This document shows positions 8,834-18,044 of a stretch of 60,749 nt of DNA, in pieces. The notes beneath the pieces are model-generated. The model was given only the letters and a program-made list of their open reading frames with translations, did not search any database and had not been told where the DNA came from. Position 1 is the stretch's first letter. Each line of letters opens with the position of its first letter. The stretch comes from Clostridium polynesiense (lineage in GTDB: Bacteria; Bacillota; Clostridia; Clostridiales; Clostridiaceae), in contig NZ_CCXI01000010.1 in the NCBI RefSeq assembly GCF_000820705.1, positions 1 through 60,749 on the forward strand. Direction: 5' to 3'. A program made the position numbers and the translations under genes.

Positions 8834-9958
8834 GTGAATTTTACAGAAACACTTCAAACCGTTGAACTTATTATAAAATCAGGAGAGGTACCTTTAATTG
8901 TGGGAGAAAGCGGTATAGGAAAAACCTCTTTGGTAAAAAGTTTTAGTGAAAAGCATGGATATTATCTTATAACTATAGATGCAAATCTGCTTAAGGAAGG
9001 CGAAATAGGAGGACTTCCTACAATAGACGAAATTGAGATAAGCATAAATGGACTTCGGGAAAAAAAGAAGAGAACGGTTTATGCAGCCCACACAAAGCTT
9101 ATAGAAATAAATGAAGTCTTAAACAGCGGGAAGGCTGATAAGGTGCTTTTGTTTATTGATGAGATAAACCGATGCGAGCATTCAGTTCAGCAGGAACTCA
9201 TGAACCTTATATTAAACAGAGAAATAAACGGATACAAGCTTCCTCATGAGGTAAGGGTTGTTGCAGCTATGAATCCTTCCAACAGGTATCATAATTTTCA
9301 AAATACCCAATACCAGGTGGTAGACATGGATCCTGCCCAGGAGGACAGATTTGTTTGGATATATTTAGATTCGGAAGTTAAAGAGTGGATAAAGTGGGCT
9401 ATGAGCAAAGAGGGCAATATACATGAGCATGTTATTGAATTCATATCCGCTTTTCCTGAATATCTCCACACCCCTGAGGCGGAAGATAATATAAAGGCTA
9501 CACCAAGAAGCTTTGAGAGGGTTTCTAAAGCCTATAGGATATTTAAAGAAAGTAAGGGAAGCATACCAATTAACATATTATATAATGCGGTGAAAGGTAA
9601 TGTAGGAAAAGAAATAGCACAGGATTTTATATCCTTTATAGGAAGCTATAAAAATCCTATGATAAATCCTCTGGATATTCTTGAAAGCGGAATTATTGCT
9701 GTAGATACCAAAGAGAGGATATTAAAAGAAAGCCATTCAAGGCTTTTTATATTCAGTAAAAATATGCTGAACCTCATTGAGGAAAGAGGTATAAAGGAAG
9801 AAGATATAGAAATCTTCAGCAGGCTTTTAGGTTATTATCCCAGCGACCTTAGAATAGGTATAATGAAAGGTATAAAAAGTGATTGCAGTACTGAATTCTA
9901 CAATGCATTTTTAGATAATGAGGAGTTTATCCAAGTGTTTTTTGAAAGCTATGCATAA
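8834..9958 (+). CDS. MoxR-like AAA ATPase
   Basis: A 374-residue AAA+ ATPase with Walker A GESGIGKT near residue 24, Walker B LLFIDEINR, sensor-1 region VVAAMNPSNR and an arginine-containing C-terminal lid. The frame is open from TTG at 8816, but AAGGAAG (8821-8827) places initiation at GTG 8834. MoxR-type ATPases act as chaperones or remodelers working with VWA-domain partners; the next gene encodes one. It belongs to the repeat-protein/ATPase/VWA-peptidase operon; the particular client is unknown. Confidence 0.88.
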   Translation: MNFTETLQTVELIIKSGEVPLIVGESGIGKTSLVKSFSEKHGYYLITIDANLLKEGEIGGLPTIDEIEISINGLREKKKRTVYAAHTKLIEINEVLNSGKADKVLLFIDEINRCEHSVQQELMNLILNREINGYKLPHEVRVVAAMNPSNRYHNFQNTQYQVVDMDPAQEDRFVWIYLDSEVKEWIKWAMSKEGNIHEHVIEFISAFPEYLHTPEAEDNIKATPRSFERVSKAYRIFKESKGSIPINILYNAVKGNVGKEIAQDFISFIGSYKNPMINPLDILESGIIAVDTKERILKESHSRLFIFSKNMLNLIEERGIKEEDIEIFSRLLGYYPSDLRIGIMKGIKSDCSTEFYNAFLDNEEFIQVFFESYA

Positions 9959-9980
9959 AGCGGCCTGAGGAGGAAGAGAT

Positions 9981-11354
9981 TTGAGCTTTGAGGAGGAAAG
10001 AATAAGATTATACGGCGAAGCAGTTAAGCTTGAAGCTTCAGCAGAAATTACAAATAAGTTTAAAAGAGAGCTCTTAGCTTTGGTGGAAAAATGTACATTA
10101 GAGCTTATGGAAAAGGATGAAGGTTTTTTTGGTATGTTTCTTATGCAGCTTAGAAGAGAGGTGAGCTTAAAAAGTCAGGCTCCTTTATCTACAGTTCCAG
10201 GTAATGAGGGTTATATCCTATATATAAACCCTTTAACCTTTTTATCAAATACTAAAAACGAAATGAAGGCACTTTTAAAGCATGAGGTGTATCATATAAT
10301 GTATAAACATCACCAGAGGATTAAAGCTTTAAGAAATAAATACAGCCTGTTGGCTATAAATACAGCTATGGATATATCGGTAAACCAGTACATAAATAAG
10401 TTGCCAGCCTGGAGCAGGAAGCTTTATGACACAAGCCTTGAATATAATATAGATTTAAAAGAAAACATGCCTTTAGAAGCCTATGTAGAAATGATCCAAA
10501 GAGCGATAGATAAACTCACTGTTAAAAAGGATAAAAGTGCAAAGGATAATGCACTGGATATGGAATCAATTCATGAATTATGGCTGCAGAGTGACAATAT
10601 AACCGAGGATATTTTAAATACCCTGCAGAAAAGACTGTCATTAAATGCTTTTCAGGGAAAGATTCCCGCAGGTATGGAAGAGGCTCTTTTGCTGAACAAA
10701 GAGAAGTCAGTAATTACCTGGCAGGATTATTTAAAAAATACCATAGCTTCAATGCCCAGTGGTTATAAAAAGACAATTACAAGAAAGGACAGAAGGCAGC
10801 CTGATAGATTAGATATAAGAGGAAGACTTCCTAAAAGGATACCTAAGGTTATAGCAGCCATTGATATAAGTGCAAGTATGAGTCATAAGGAGCTTCATCT
10901 TATACTTGTTGAACTGTTTAATATTATTAAAAACTATCAAGGAGAAGTAAGGGTAATTGAATGCGATGACAGCATAAAAAGAATTTATAACATAAGAAGC
11001 ATAAGGGATATTAAAAATACCTTAGAAAATACAGGAGCTACAGCTTTTTCTCCGGTATTCCAGTATATAAAAGAGAATAGTTTAAAGGATCATTTTTTAA
11101 TTTATTTCACCGATGGAAAGGGAGAGGAAAAGTTAACATCACTTCCTGTCAATTATAAAACTTTATGGGTTCTTACAGGAGGTCAGGAAGTCCTTTCTCT
11201 AAAAGAATATCCTGGTGAAATAGTTAAGCTGGGGAAGGAAAATTCTTCTGCTGATAAAAATGATTACGGAATAAAGGTTGCAAAGGAGCTATTAAAAGAC
11301 TGGGATATAGATACGGAAGCTAACAGTATACAAAGCTTAAGAGTAGATTTATAA
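9981..11354 (+). CDS. DUF2201-type predicted metallopeptidase with C-terminal VWA domain
   Basis: A 457-residue protein starting at TTG after GAGGAGG. The N-terminal domain has a zincin motif HEVYH at 101-105 followed by KHH, typical of DUF2201 putative metallopeptidases. The C-terminal domain has the metal-ion-dependent adhesion motif DISAS (295-299) preceded by PKVIAAI, then a Thr/Asp-containing TDGKGE, as in von Willebrand A domains. Such proteins pair with MoxR-type ATPases, which here lie immediately upstream. The substrate is unknown. A terminator follows. Confidence 0.88.
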   Translation: MSFEEERIRLYGEAVKLEASAEITNKFKRELLALVEKCTLELMEKDEGFFGMFLMQLRREVSLKSQAPLSTVPGNEGYILYINPLTFLSNTKNEMKALLKHEVYHIMYKHHQRIKALRNKYSLLAINTAMDISVNQYINKLPAWSRKLYDTSLEYNIDLKENMPLEAYVEMIQRAIDKLTVKKDKSAKDNALDMESIHELWLQSDNITEDILNTLQKRLSLNAFQGKIPAGMEEALLLNKEKSVITWQDYLKNTIASMPSGYKKTITRKDRRQPDRLDIRGRLPKRIPKVIAAIDISASMSHKELHLILVELFNIIKNYQGEVRVIECDDSIKRIYNIRSIRDIKNTLENTGATAFSPVFQYIKENSLKDHFLIYFTDGKGEEKLTSLPVNYKTLWVLTGGQEVLSLKEYPGEIVKLGKENSSADKNDYGIKVAKELLKDWDIDTEANSIQSLRVDL

Positions 11355-11368
11355 TTAAGAATTAAAGC

Positions 11369-11405
11369 AAAAAAAGCGAAGTCTTTAAAGGACTGTCGCT
11401 TTTTT
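11369..11405. terminator. Terminator after the ATPase/VWA operon
   Basis: Hairpin AAAAAGCGA-AGTC / GACT-G-TCGCTTTTTT with one bulged G and a T-run. The A-rich left arm means it can also serve the HesB-like gene on the other strand. Confidence 0.8.
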
Positions 11406-11424
11406 AATATTAATTGATTTTAAA

Positions 11425-11754
11425 TTAGTGGCATCCGCCGCCGCAGGAGGAGCATCCGCCGCCGGCATCAAGTACTGATTTAAGGCTTAAGCCTCTGCCG
11501 TCATTTTCTTCAGTAGATAAAACTACAAATCCTTCATATTCATCTACCAATTCTTTATCTATCATAAAGGTGATATCTTGAATTTTTTCCACTACATCAT
11601 TATCTGATTGTTCATCCAGAACAATATTAAACATTGGGCCGCCTCAGCCAATACCTGCTAGATTTATCCTGATGTTATAATTATCAACTTTATTCTCGTC
11701 TAAGAACTGCTTAAACTCGGTATAAGCTGTATCGCTCATAGTTATTGCGCTCAT
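11425..11754 (-). CDS. HesB/IscA-like selenoprotein (in-frame UGA read as Sec)
   Basis: Reading the minus strand from ATG 11754 (preceded by GAGGGA) gives an N-terminal HesB-type segment, NIRINLAGIG, then a single in-frame TGA (11646-11644, residue 37), then GGPMFNIVLDE to a stop at 11425, 109 residues in all. In HesB/IscA relatives a Cys stands at the TGA position (AGxGCGGP), so the codon replaces a conserved cysteine by selenocysteine. A hairpin (7-bp stem, 5-nt loop with G second) lies 18 nt after the TGA, fitting a bacterial SECIS. The tail GGGCSSCGGGCH is Cys-rich. HesB-like selenoproteins are a described class. Role in Fe-S or metal handling is inferred. No selenocysteine machinery is visible in this window. 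Confidence 0.85.
11607..11625 (-). promoter_or_regulatory. Candidate bacterial SECIS hairpin
   Basis: On the minus strand the stem ATTGTTC / GAACAAT closes a five-base loop TGGAT, starting 18 nt and reaching the loop 26 nt after the in-frame TGA. Loop size, G within the first two loop bases and distance all agree with known bacterial SECIS elements. It lies inside the coding sequence, as bacterial SECIS elements do. Confidence 0.65.
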
Positions 11755-11805
11755 ATTATCCCTCATTTCCTTTGAATTTAGCACCTGTTATAGATACCTT
11801 CTATA

Positions 11806-11834
11806 ATAATAATACTAACTATCACTATTATCAA
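11806..11834 (-). promoter_or_regulatory. Promoter of the HesB-like gene
   Basis: On the minus strand TTGATA and TATTAT are spaced by 17 bp, about 50 bp before the ATG. The spacer contains GATA-rich near-repeats that faintly resemble a Fur-type box, but the match is too poor to call. Confidence 0.5.
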
Positions 11835-12017
11835 TACTATTTTTTACGAAAATAATATTAACAGATATTTGTTATTATATATTATTGTTTTTTTAATATC
11901 AACCTTATTATTTGTATATAATTTAAATTTTATTAATATATATATTCTTTAATAGGTTTGAAAATAGTGGGTGCGATGTTAAAATAAAATTATATAAAAG
12001 AGGATAGGGGAATTTTT

Positions 12018-12440
12018 ATGAAAATTAACTTTACCAGAAGTCAGTTTAAAGCTCTTATGGAATTAATGCTTTTAAATCTTCAGCTCCTAAGGGAATGCGA
12101 ACCTGAAAAGTATAAAGAATATTCCTCGCTTATTCACTATATACTAAGCTATGAAGATCTTCATAACGCATTATCTGAGGACTCCTATGAGGATGATTCA
12201 ATAAAGGACAGTGAGATAAATAAAGCTAAGGAATTAAAAAGGGAATACGATGAAGCGGCATTTTGGAAGGAGTTGTCCAAAAGGCTTGCAGCTTCAAATT
12301 TGTATGAAGATGAAATGTGTATAGATCTGAATAATTATGAGGAGTATGAAAAAAAGAAAGCTAATCTAGAACATATATATTTTAAAAAGTTTAAAGCAAT
12401 GGAATATAGTATTAATGTTGAGGGGAAAGAAATAAAATAA
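12018..12440 (+). CDS. Hypothetical protein
   Basis: A 140-residue, predominantly helical acidic protein with no recognised motif, signal peptide or membrane segment. GAGGATAGGGG lies upstream of the ATG. It is 24 bp before a methyltransferase-like gene and likely cotranscribed with it. The preceding 260 bp (11755-12017) hold the HesB promoter and AT-rich sequence only. Confidence 0.7.
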   Translation: MKINFTRSQFKALMELMLLNLQLLRECEPEKYKEYSSLIHYILSYEDLHNALSEDSYEDDSIKDSEINKAKELKREYDEAAFWKELSKRLAASNLYEDEMCIDLNNYEEYEKKKANLEHIYFKKFKAMEYSINVEGKEIK

Positions 12441-12464
12441 CCTGCCATAGAAAGAGGAAAAAAT

Positions 12465-13211
12465 ATGATTCCGTTTAATAAGGATTTTTTACATACTGAG
12501 ATTGAAAATTATATTAGTAAATTGAATAAGGAAGATTTAAAATACAATCATATAGAAGTCTCTTTGAAGTCTTTAAAGGGTTGTATCAATGGATATATAT
12601 ATGAATATACTGATAACTTTTCCAAAGTCCCTGTTTTGATGTCTCATAACAAGGAGCTAATGAAGCTTTCTCCTGAAGAAATTATAGGCTGCTATGAGGC
12701 TGCCTGCTATGCCAGAGGAAAGGTTGGGATAGTAGGCTTAGGTCTTGGATATTTTACATTGAAGGTGCTGGAAAATAAGAATGTAAAAGAAGTGGTGGTA
12801 TATGAAAGCGATGAGGAAGTAATAAACTTTTATTACAATTCCTTTGGAAAAAATAAAAAGCTTAAAATAATTCATGGAGATGCTTTTAAAGCGCAAAGAG
12901 ATAAGTTCGATTTTTTCTTTGCTGATATTTATTATAATAAGCTTGATATATCTGCTGTAGAGCATTATATAGCATTTAATAAGCTTCATGAAATAGAGGA
13001 ATATACCTTTTGGGGAATGGAAAGATTTTTGCTTTCCTGCAGTATAGAAGATATTCTTTATATATACATTCCGGAGCTTTGGATGTCTATGTCAAAAGAG
13101 CTTTTTTCAAAATACAATAATTCCTCTTACAAGGATTTATTTAAGCCTTTACCGGAAGATTCAGTGAAAGAAGTGTTAAAAGCCTTTGGAGAGGAATTTA
13201 ATAGGTTTTAA
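12465..13211 (+). CDS. Class I SAM-dependent methyltransferase-like protein
   Basis: A 248-residue protein with a Rossmann methyltransferase core: glycine-rich motif I GIVGLGLGYFTLKV, an acidic residue ending strand 2 (VVVYESDEEV), motif II-like IIHGDAF and DFFFADIYY. This pattern is closest to the spermidine-synthase-like branch, but no polyamine-specific residues could be confirmed. The N-terminal ~75 residues and the C terminus are unrecognised. Substrate unknown. Confidence 0.7.
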   Translation: MIPFNKDFLHTEIENYISKLNKEDLKYNHIEVSLKSLKGCINGYIYEYTDNFSKVPVLMSHNKELMKLSPEEIIGCYEAACYARGKVGIVGLGLGYFTLKVLENKNVKEVVVYESDEEVINFYYNSFGKNKKLKIIHGDAFKAQRDKFDFFFADIYYNKLDISAVEHYIAFNKLHEIEEYTFWGMERFLLSCSIEDILYIYIPELWMSMSKELFSKYNNSSYKDLFKPLPEDSVKEVLKAFGEEFNRF

Positions 13212-13265
13212 CAGCTCTGCAGGAAGGAATAAATGATAATAATTAATTATTAATAATCATTCTTA

Positions 13266-13294
13266 TTTACAAATGCGTAAAAATTACTTATATT
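13266..13294 (+). promoter_or_regulatory. Promoter of trhO
   Basis: TTTACA and TATATT spaced by 17 bp, 40 bp before the ATG of trhO. Confidence 0.55.
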
Positions 13295-13334
13295 ATAAGT
13301 ATGTGTTTTTATAGTATTTGAAAGGAATGATAAT

Positions 13335-14324
13335 ATGACAGAAAAGCCTTATAGAGTTTTACTATACTACAAGTTTGTTCATATAGATAATCCGGAAGAT
13401 TTTGCAGCAGAACACTTAAAGCTATGTAAGGACTTAGGACTTAAAGGAAGAATATTAGTTGCGGAAGAAGGAATAAATGGAACGGTATCCGGACTTAGGG
13501 AAAATACAGATAAATATATAGAAGTTCTTCATCAGGATGAAAGGTTTAAAGATATGATTTTTAAAACCGACGAAGCTGCTGACCATGCCTTTAAAAAGAT
13601 GTATGTGAGAAGGAGAAAAAGCATTATTACTTTAAAAGAGGATGATGATGTAAATCCTAATAATCTTGTAGGTGAATATTTAAAGCCTAAGGATTTTTAT
13701 AACATGCTTCAGCAGGAGGATGTAATTGTAGTTGATGGAAGAAATGATTATGAATATGAAATAGGACATTTCAGAGGAGCTATAAGACCTGATGTGAACA
13801 ACTTTAAGGAGTTTCCAAAATGGATTGAGGAAAACTTAAAAGAGCATAAAGATAAAAAGATATTAACCTACTGCACCGGTGGAATAAGATGTGAAAAGCT
13901 TACAGGAGTACTTTTAAATCAAGGCTTCAAAGATGTTTACCATTTAGAAGGAGGAATTGTAACCTATGGAAAGGATCCTGAGGTGCAGGGAAGACTTTTT
14001 GACGGTAAATGCTATGTATTCGATGAAAGAATTTCCGTTAAGGTAAATAACACGAAAGAGGATAAAATCATTTCAGTATGTTCACATTGCGGAAAGCCCT
14101 CGGACAGGTATATAAACTGTACTAACGACGATTGTCATGATCAGCATCTATGCTGTGAGGAATGTGAGGAAAAATATGAAGGCTTCTGTTCTGAGGAGTG
14201 CCATAAATATGTTATTAAGCATCCTGAAAGAGATGCTAGAATAAGAAGAAAAGCTAAGCTTGAACTATATAAAAAATATAATCAAAATCATGAAAAAGCG
14301 GATTACTTTAGAAAGCTAGTATAA
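13335..14324 (+). CDS. trhO: tRNA uridine(34) hydroxylase, rhodanese-type (TrhO/YceA)
   Basis: A 329-residue member of the UPF0176/TrhO family. It has the N-terminal acylphosphatase-like domain (LAEEGINGTVSG-type segment VAEEGINGTVSG), a rhodanese domain with catalytic Cys180 in TYCTGGIRCEKL, and a C-terminal Cys-rich zinc-binding region (CSHCGKPSDRYINC, CHDQHLCCEEC). TrhO hydroxylates U34 of tRNAs in an oxygen-dependent reaction, which makes its presence in an apparent anaerobe notable. AAAGGAATG precedes the ATG. A bidirectional terminator separates it from leuS. Confidence 0.92.
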   Translation: MTEKPYRVLLYYKFVHIDNPEDFAAEHLKLCKDLGLKGRILVAEEGINGTVSGLRENTDKYIEVLHQDERFKDMIFKTDEAADHAFKKMYVRRRKSIITLKEDDDVNPNNLVGEYLKPKDFYNMLQQEDVIVVDGRNDYEYEIGHFRGAIRPDVNNFKEFPKWIEENLKEHKDKKILTYCTGGIRCEKLTGVLLNQGFKDVYHLEGGIVTYGKDPEVQGRLFDGKCYVFDERISVKVNNTKEDKIISVCSHCGKPSDRYINCTNDDCHDQHLCCEECEEKYEGFCSEECHKYVIKHPERDARIRRKAKLELYKKYNQNHEKADYFRKLV

Positions 14325-14341
14325 GTATTATTTATATAAAT

Positions 14342-14373
14342 AAATCCCAGATAGAAATTCTATCTGGGATTTA
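14342..14373. terminator. Bidirectional terminator between trhO and leuS
   Basis: Perfect 13-bp stem AAATCCCAGATAG / CTATCTGGGATTT with a five-base loop and A/T flanks on both sides. Confidence 0.85.
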
Positions 14374-14388
14374 AATTTATATAAGGTA

Positions 14389-16851
14389 CTACTTAGCTAC
14401 AATATTTACTAATCTTCCTTTAATAACTATAACCTTAACCACATTCTTACCTTCTAAAGCTTCTTTAATTGAAGCTTCATTTAAAGCGATTTCTTTAATA
14501 GCATTTTCATCTATGTCTGTAGGTATATTGGTTTTAGCCTTAATCTTTCCGTTTATCTGAATTGCTATTTCTACTTCGTCTTTAATAAGAGCCTTTTCAT
14601 CAACTTCAGGCCATTTTTGATTAAATACTGAGTAGCTATTGTCTTTAAAGTCTGAAGGATTAAATTTGTTGTAATACTCCTCGGCAAAGTGTGGAGCAAA
14701 AGGGGCTAATATCTTTATAAAGTCATTTATAGTTTCCTCAAGGAATTTAGCGTTTATAGTTTCCTCCTGGATGTACTTTGAAAGTGCATTGTTGAATTCC
14801 ATAAGCCTTGCAATAGCTGTATTAAACTGAAGTATTTCAGTGTCGGAAGTTACAGCTTTAATGCTGTTATGTCTCCAGTAGTTAAGCTCTTTTTCTGCTT
14901 TATCCATAGTATTTTTGATGTTTTTATTTTCTTTAATAAGGCTGTAGGAATTTTCTATAATCCTTTCGATCCTTTCTAAGAACCTCGCTACGGATTTAAT
15001 TCCGTCATCAGACCAAGCTCCGCCTTCTACGTAGGAAAATCCAAACATCAGATACATTCTGAAAACATCTGAGCCGTACTGACTTATATAATCATCGGGA
15101 GAAATGGTATTTCCCTTTGATTTACTCATCTTGAATCCGTCCGGTCCAAGAATAAGTCCCTGATGCGTCAGTGAAAGGAAAGGTTCATCAAAATTCAAAT
15201 AACCCATATCCCTTAAAGCCTTAGTTAAAAATCTTGCATAAAGCAGGTGCATACATGCATGCTCAGGACCACCCACGTACTTATCTACAGGAAGCATTTT
15301 ATTTATTATTTCAGGATTAAAGGCTTCCTTGTCGTTTTTGCTGTCTGCATATCTTAAATAGTACCAGGAGGAGCATACAAAGGTATCTAAAGTATCTGCT
15401 TCTCTTGTTGCTTTGCCTCCACAATGAGGACAAGTGGTGTTTATAAACTCTTCTGATTTTGCAAGAGGAGATTTCCCATCCGGTGCAAACTCTACATCAT
15501 ATGGAAGAGTTACTGGCAAATTCTCATAAGGTACTGGTACAGCACCGCATTTATCGCAGTAAACTATAGGAATAGGAGCACCCCAGTATCTCTGTCTTGA
15601 TACAAGCCAATCTCTTAATCTGTAATTAACCTTTTCTGAACCAAGTTTGTTTTCAGCGAGTTTTTCCACTATTTTAATTTTTCCTTCTTCGGAGCTCATT
15701 CCATCAAACTCTTCAGAATTGACTAATGTTCCGTATTCAGTGAAAGGAAGCTCTGTTTTGTCTTTACCATCAATAACCTTCACTATAGGAAGATTATATT
15801 TCTTAGCAAAGGCAAAGTCTCTCTCATCATGGGCGGGTACAGCCATTACTGCACCGGTACCGTAAGTAGATAAAACATAGTCTCCAATCCAGATAGGAAC
15901 CTCCAGACCGTTTATTGGATTTATGGCATAAGAGCCTGTAAATACTCCGGTTTTTTCCCTTGTTATAGATTGCCTTTCAATGTCGCTCTGCTTTTTAGTT
16001 GCATCTTTATAGCGTTCTACTTCTTCTTTTTGAGAGGAGGTAGTCAATTCATCCACTAAGGGGTTTTCAGGTGCCAAAACCACGTAGGTTACACCAAATA
16101 AGGTATCTGCTCTCGTAGTAAACACATCAAAGGATATATCTTTATCCTTTACCTTAAAGGTTACCTCTGCACCGGTGGATTTTCCAATCCAGTGCTTCTG
16201 CATAGATTTTGTCTTTTCAGGCCAATCTATGGAATCAAGACCTGTAAGAAGTTCATCGGCATAATCAGTTATCTTTAAGAACCATTGAGTTAAATCCTTT
16301 TTAGTAACCTCTGTACCGCATCTTTCGCATCCGCCTTCAACTACCTGCTCGTTTGCCAAAACAGTGTTGCAGGATGGACACCAGTTAACAGGTGCTTTCT
16401 TTCTGTATGCAAGACCTTTTTCATAAAGCTTTAAAAATACCCATTGAGTCCATTTATAATATTCAGGGTCGCAGGTTACTATCTCGTTTTCCCAGTTGAA
16501 CATAGCACCCATAGCCTTAAGCTGCTCTTCCATGGTTGCGATATTTTTCTTAGTGGAATCCCATGGATGTATTCCGGTTTTTATAGCATAATTTTCTGCA
16601 GGAAGACCGAAGGCATCAAATCCCATAGGCTGAAATACATTATATCCCTGCATTCTTTTAAATCTTGCCCAGGAATCTACAGGTCCGTAGTTAAACCAAT
16701 GGCCTGCATGAAGCTGGCTTCCTGAAGGGTAGGAAAACATTTCAAGTACATATAGTTTTTTATCCATCTTATCTGGGTTAAACTTATATAATTCGCTTTC
16801 TTCCCATTTTTTCTGCCACTTTTTATCAATAGCTGTTGAGTAATTAGTCAT
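14389..16851 (-). CDS. leuS: Leucyl-tRNA synthetase
   Basis: An 820-residue class I aminoacyl-tRNA synthetase charging tRNA-Leu. Signature HIGH is HAGH at 48-51, KMSKS is KMSKS at 574-578 in [11 protein letters not shown], and the editing (CP1) domain with [11 protein letters not shown] lies between. A zinc-type segment ([22 protein letters not shown]) sits before CP1. Length and layout match bacterial LeuRS. Expression is controlled by a leucine T-box in the 5' leader. RBS AGGAGG is 7 bp before ATG. Confidence 0.97.
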   Translation of the reverse strand: MTNYSTAIDKKWQKKWEESELYKFNPDKMDKKLYVLEMFSYPSGSQLHAGHWFNYGPVDSWARFKRMQGYNVFQPMGFDAFGLPAENYAIKTGIHPWDSTKKNIATMEEQLKAMGAMFNWENEIVTCDPEYYKWTQWVFLKLYEKGLAYRKKAPVNWCPSCNTVLANEQVVEGGCERCGTEVTKKDLTQWFLKITDYADELLTGLDSIDWPEKTKSMQKHWIGKSTGAEVTFKVKDKDISFDVFTTRADTLFGVTYVVLAPENPLVDELTTSSQKEEVERYKDATKKQSDIERQSITREKTGVFTGSYAINPINGLEVPIWIGDYVLSTYGTGAVMAVPAHDERDFAFAKKYNLPIVKVIDGKDKTELPFTEYGTLVNSEEFDGMSSEEGKIKIVEKLAENKLGSEKVNYRLRDWLVSRQRYWGAPIPIVYCDKCGAVPVPYENLPVTLPYDVEFAPDGKSPLAKSEEFINTTCPHCGGKATREADTLDTFVCSSWYYLRYADSKNDKEAFNPEIINKMLPVDKYVGGPEHACMHLLYARFLTKALRDMGYLNFDEPFLSLTHQGLILGPDGFKMSKSKGNTISPDDYISQYGSDVFRMYLMFGFSYVEGGAWSDDGIKSVARFLERIERIIENSYSLIKENKNIKNTMDKAEKELNYWRHNSIKAVTSDTEILQFNTAIARLMEFNNALSKYIQEETINAKFLEETINDFIKILAPFAPHFAEEYYNKFNPSDFKDNSYSVFNQKWPEVDEKALIKDEVEIAIQINGKIKAKTNIPTDIDENAIKEIALNEASIKEALEGKNVVKVIVIKGRLVNIVAK

Positions 16852-16892
16852 TTTAATCCTCCTTATTACGTTTTAATAATTAATTCTTAAAA

Positions 16893-17136
16893 TAAAAAAA
16901 GCCCTTCGTCTGTAAAAAAATAGAGACGAAAGGGTTCGATTCCGCGGTACCACTCTAGTTAGGTGCAAATGCACCTCACCTTAAAATTATAACAGAATTA
17001 CCGTACCTGATTTTCTTCAGATAAGCTCCATGGCGAGTTCATATGCTTTACAGTACTGCCTTTCACCAAAGCGGCAGCTCTCTTAAACTATAAAATTCAT
17101 ATTACTGCTCCATTTCAAAGCACAGTATTAAATAAT
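16893..17136 (-). promoter_or_regulatory. Leucine-specific T-box leader of leuS
   Basis: On the minus strand the leader ends with the T-box AGAGTGGTACCGCGG (16956-16942), which pairs with the free 3' end of uncharged tRNA, and then a terminator (16894-16935; stem GCCCTTCGTCT with a T-run). Stem I carries GAACTCGCC, giving a CTC leucine specifier at 17037-17035. Low leucyl-tRNA charging should favour the antiterminator and turn leuS on. The specifier position is inferred from stem I layout. Confidence 0.93.
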
Positions 17137-17142
17137 GAATAA

Positions 17143-17171
17143 ATTATAACCCATGTGCCTTTAAAGGTCAA
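17143..17171 (-). promoter_or_regulatory. Promoter of the leuS T-box transcript
   Basis: Minus-strand TTGACC and TATAAT with a 17-bp spacer, just upstream of the T-box stem I. Confidence 0.75.
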
Positions 17172-17359
17172 TATATATAGGAAATATAAAGAAGCATCAC
17201 CTATAAATAAATATAAACAGATGAGTGATTCTTACGGATTTTGATGATATAATAATTACTGCCGTAGTTTTTTGTGATAAATAAATAACATGATATAACA
17301 AAATAACTGAGTTAAACCATAATTGATACTAAATAATATAAGTTTGTTAAAAATATATA

Positions 17360-17388
17360 TTGCAATGCAATAATAATTATTATATAAT
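17360..17388 (+). promoter_or_regulatory. Promoter and overlapping palindrome of the reverse rubrerythrin gene
   Basis: TTGCAA (17360-17365) and TATAAT (17383-17388) are 17 bp apart. A perfect 14-bp palindrome ATAATAATTATTAT occupies 17370-17383, overlapping spacer and -10. Its composition and position resemble a PerR-type operator, and reverse rubrerythrins are PerR-regulated in Clostridium acetobutylicum; the match to the 15-bp PerR consensus is only partial. Intergenic DNA from 17172 to 17359 shows nothing further. Confidence 0.55.
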
Positions 17389-17438
17389 TTTGTTGTAAGA
17401 GTGTAAGACATAATGTAAGTGTAGGAGGTACTATTAAT

Positions 17439-17984
17439 ATGAAAAAATTTGTATGTACAATTTGTGGATATGTTCACACAGGAGATGAAGCTCCAGAAGC
17501 TTGTCCAATATGTAAAGCACCAGCTGCTAAATTTGTTGAGCAGTCTGATGATATGGCATGGGCTGATGAGCACAGAATAGGAGTAGCTGAAGGAGTAGAT
17601 CCAGAAGTTATAGAAGGATTAAGAGCAAACTTCATGGGAGAATGTACAGAAGTAGGAATGTACCTTGCTATGAGCAGACAAGCTGATAGAGAAGGATACC
17701 CAGAAATCGCTGAAGCTTATAAGAGAATAGCTTTTGAAGAAGCAGAGCACGCATCAAAATTTGCTGAGCTTTTAGGTGAAGTGGTAGCAGCAGATACTAA
17801 GAAAAACCTTCAAATGAGAGTAGAAGCTGAGCACGGCGCTTGCCAGGGTAAAAAAGATTTAGCAACTCTTGCTAAAAAATTAAACTTAGATGCAATCCAT
17901 GACACAGTTCATGAAATGTGCAAGGATGAAGCAAGACATGGACAAGCATTTAAAGGTTTATTAAACAGATATTTTGGTAAATAA
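17439..17984 (+). CDS. Reverse rubrerythrin
   Basis: A 181-residue protein with the rubredoxin domain first ([20 protein letters not shown], two CxxC pairs binding iron) and a ferritin-like diiron four-helix bundle after it ([45 protein letters not shown]). This order is reversed relative to classical rubrerythrin. Such proteins reduce hydrogen peroxide and oxygen with NADH-derived electrons and protect anaerobes from oxidative stress. Codon use (many AGA, GAA, CTT-GCT codons) and strong AGGAGG RBS fit high expression. A monocistronic unit with its own terminator. Confidence 0.95.
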   Translation: MKKFVCTICGYVHTGDEAPEACPICKAPAAKFVEQSDDMAWADEHRIGVAEGVDPEVIEGLRANFMGECTEVGMYLAMSRQADREGYPEIAEAYKRIAFEEAEHASKFAELLGEVVAADTKKNLQMRVEAEHGACQGKKDLATLAKKLNLDAIHDTVHEMCKDEARHGQAFKGLLNRYFGK

Positions 17985-17994
17985 GATAAATTAA

Positions 17995-18037
17995 GCTGCC
18001 CCGCAGGATTTAACACTGCGGGGCTTTAAATTTTTTT
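17995..18037 (+). terminator. Terminator after the reverse rubrerythrin gene
   Basis: GC-rich stem GCCCCGCAG / CTGCGGGGC followed by TTTAAATTTTTTT. Confidence 0.9.
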
Positions 18038-18044
18038 ATTTAAA

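Noticed and set aside
11425-11634. Short 69-residue Cys-tailed ORF as an independent gene or a nonsense-mutated pseudogene
   Set aside because: The frame continues upstream through one TGA at the conserved Cys position to a good RBS and ATG, with a SECIS-like hairpin; a selenoprotein explains all of it.
11806-11850. Fur box upstream of the HesB-like gene
   Set aside because: Only loose GATA-type similarity; too many mismatches to the 19-bp consensus.
17256-17573. 105-residue minus-strand ORF over the reverse rubrerythrin promoter
   Set aside because: Low-complexity translation of AT-rich promoter and antisense of a conserved gene.
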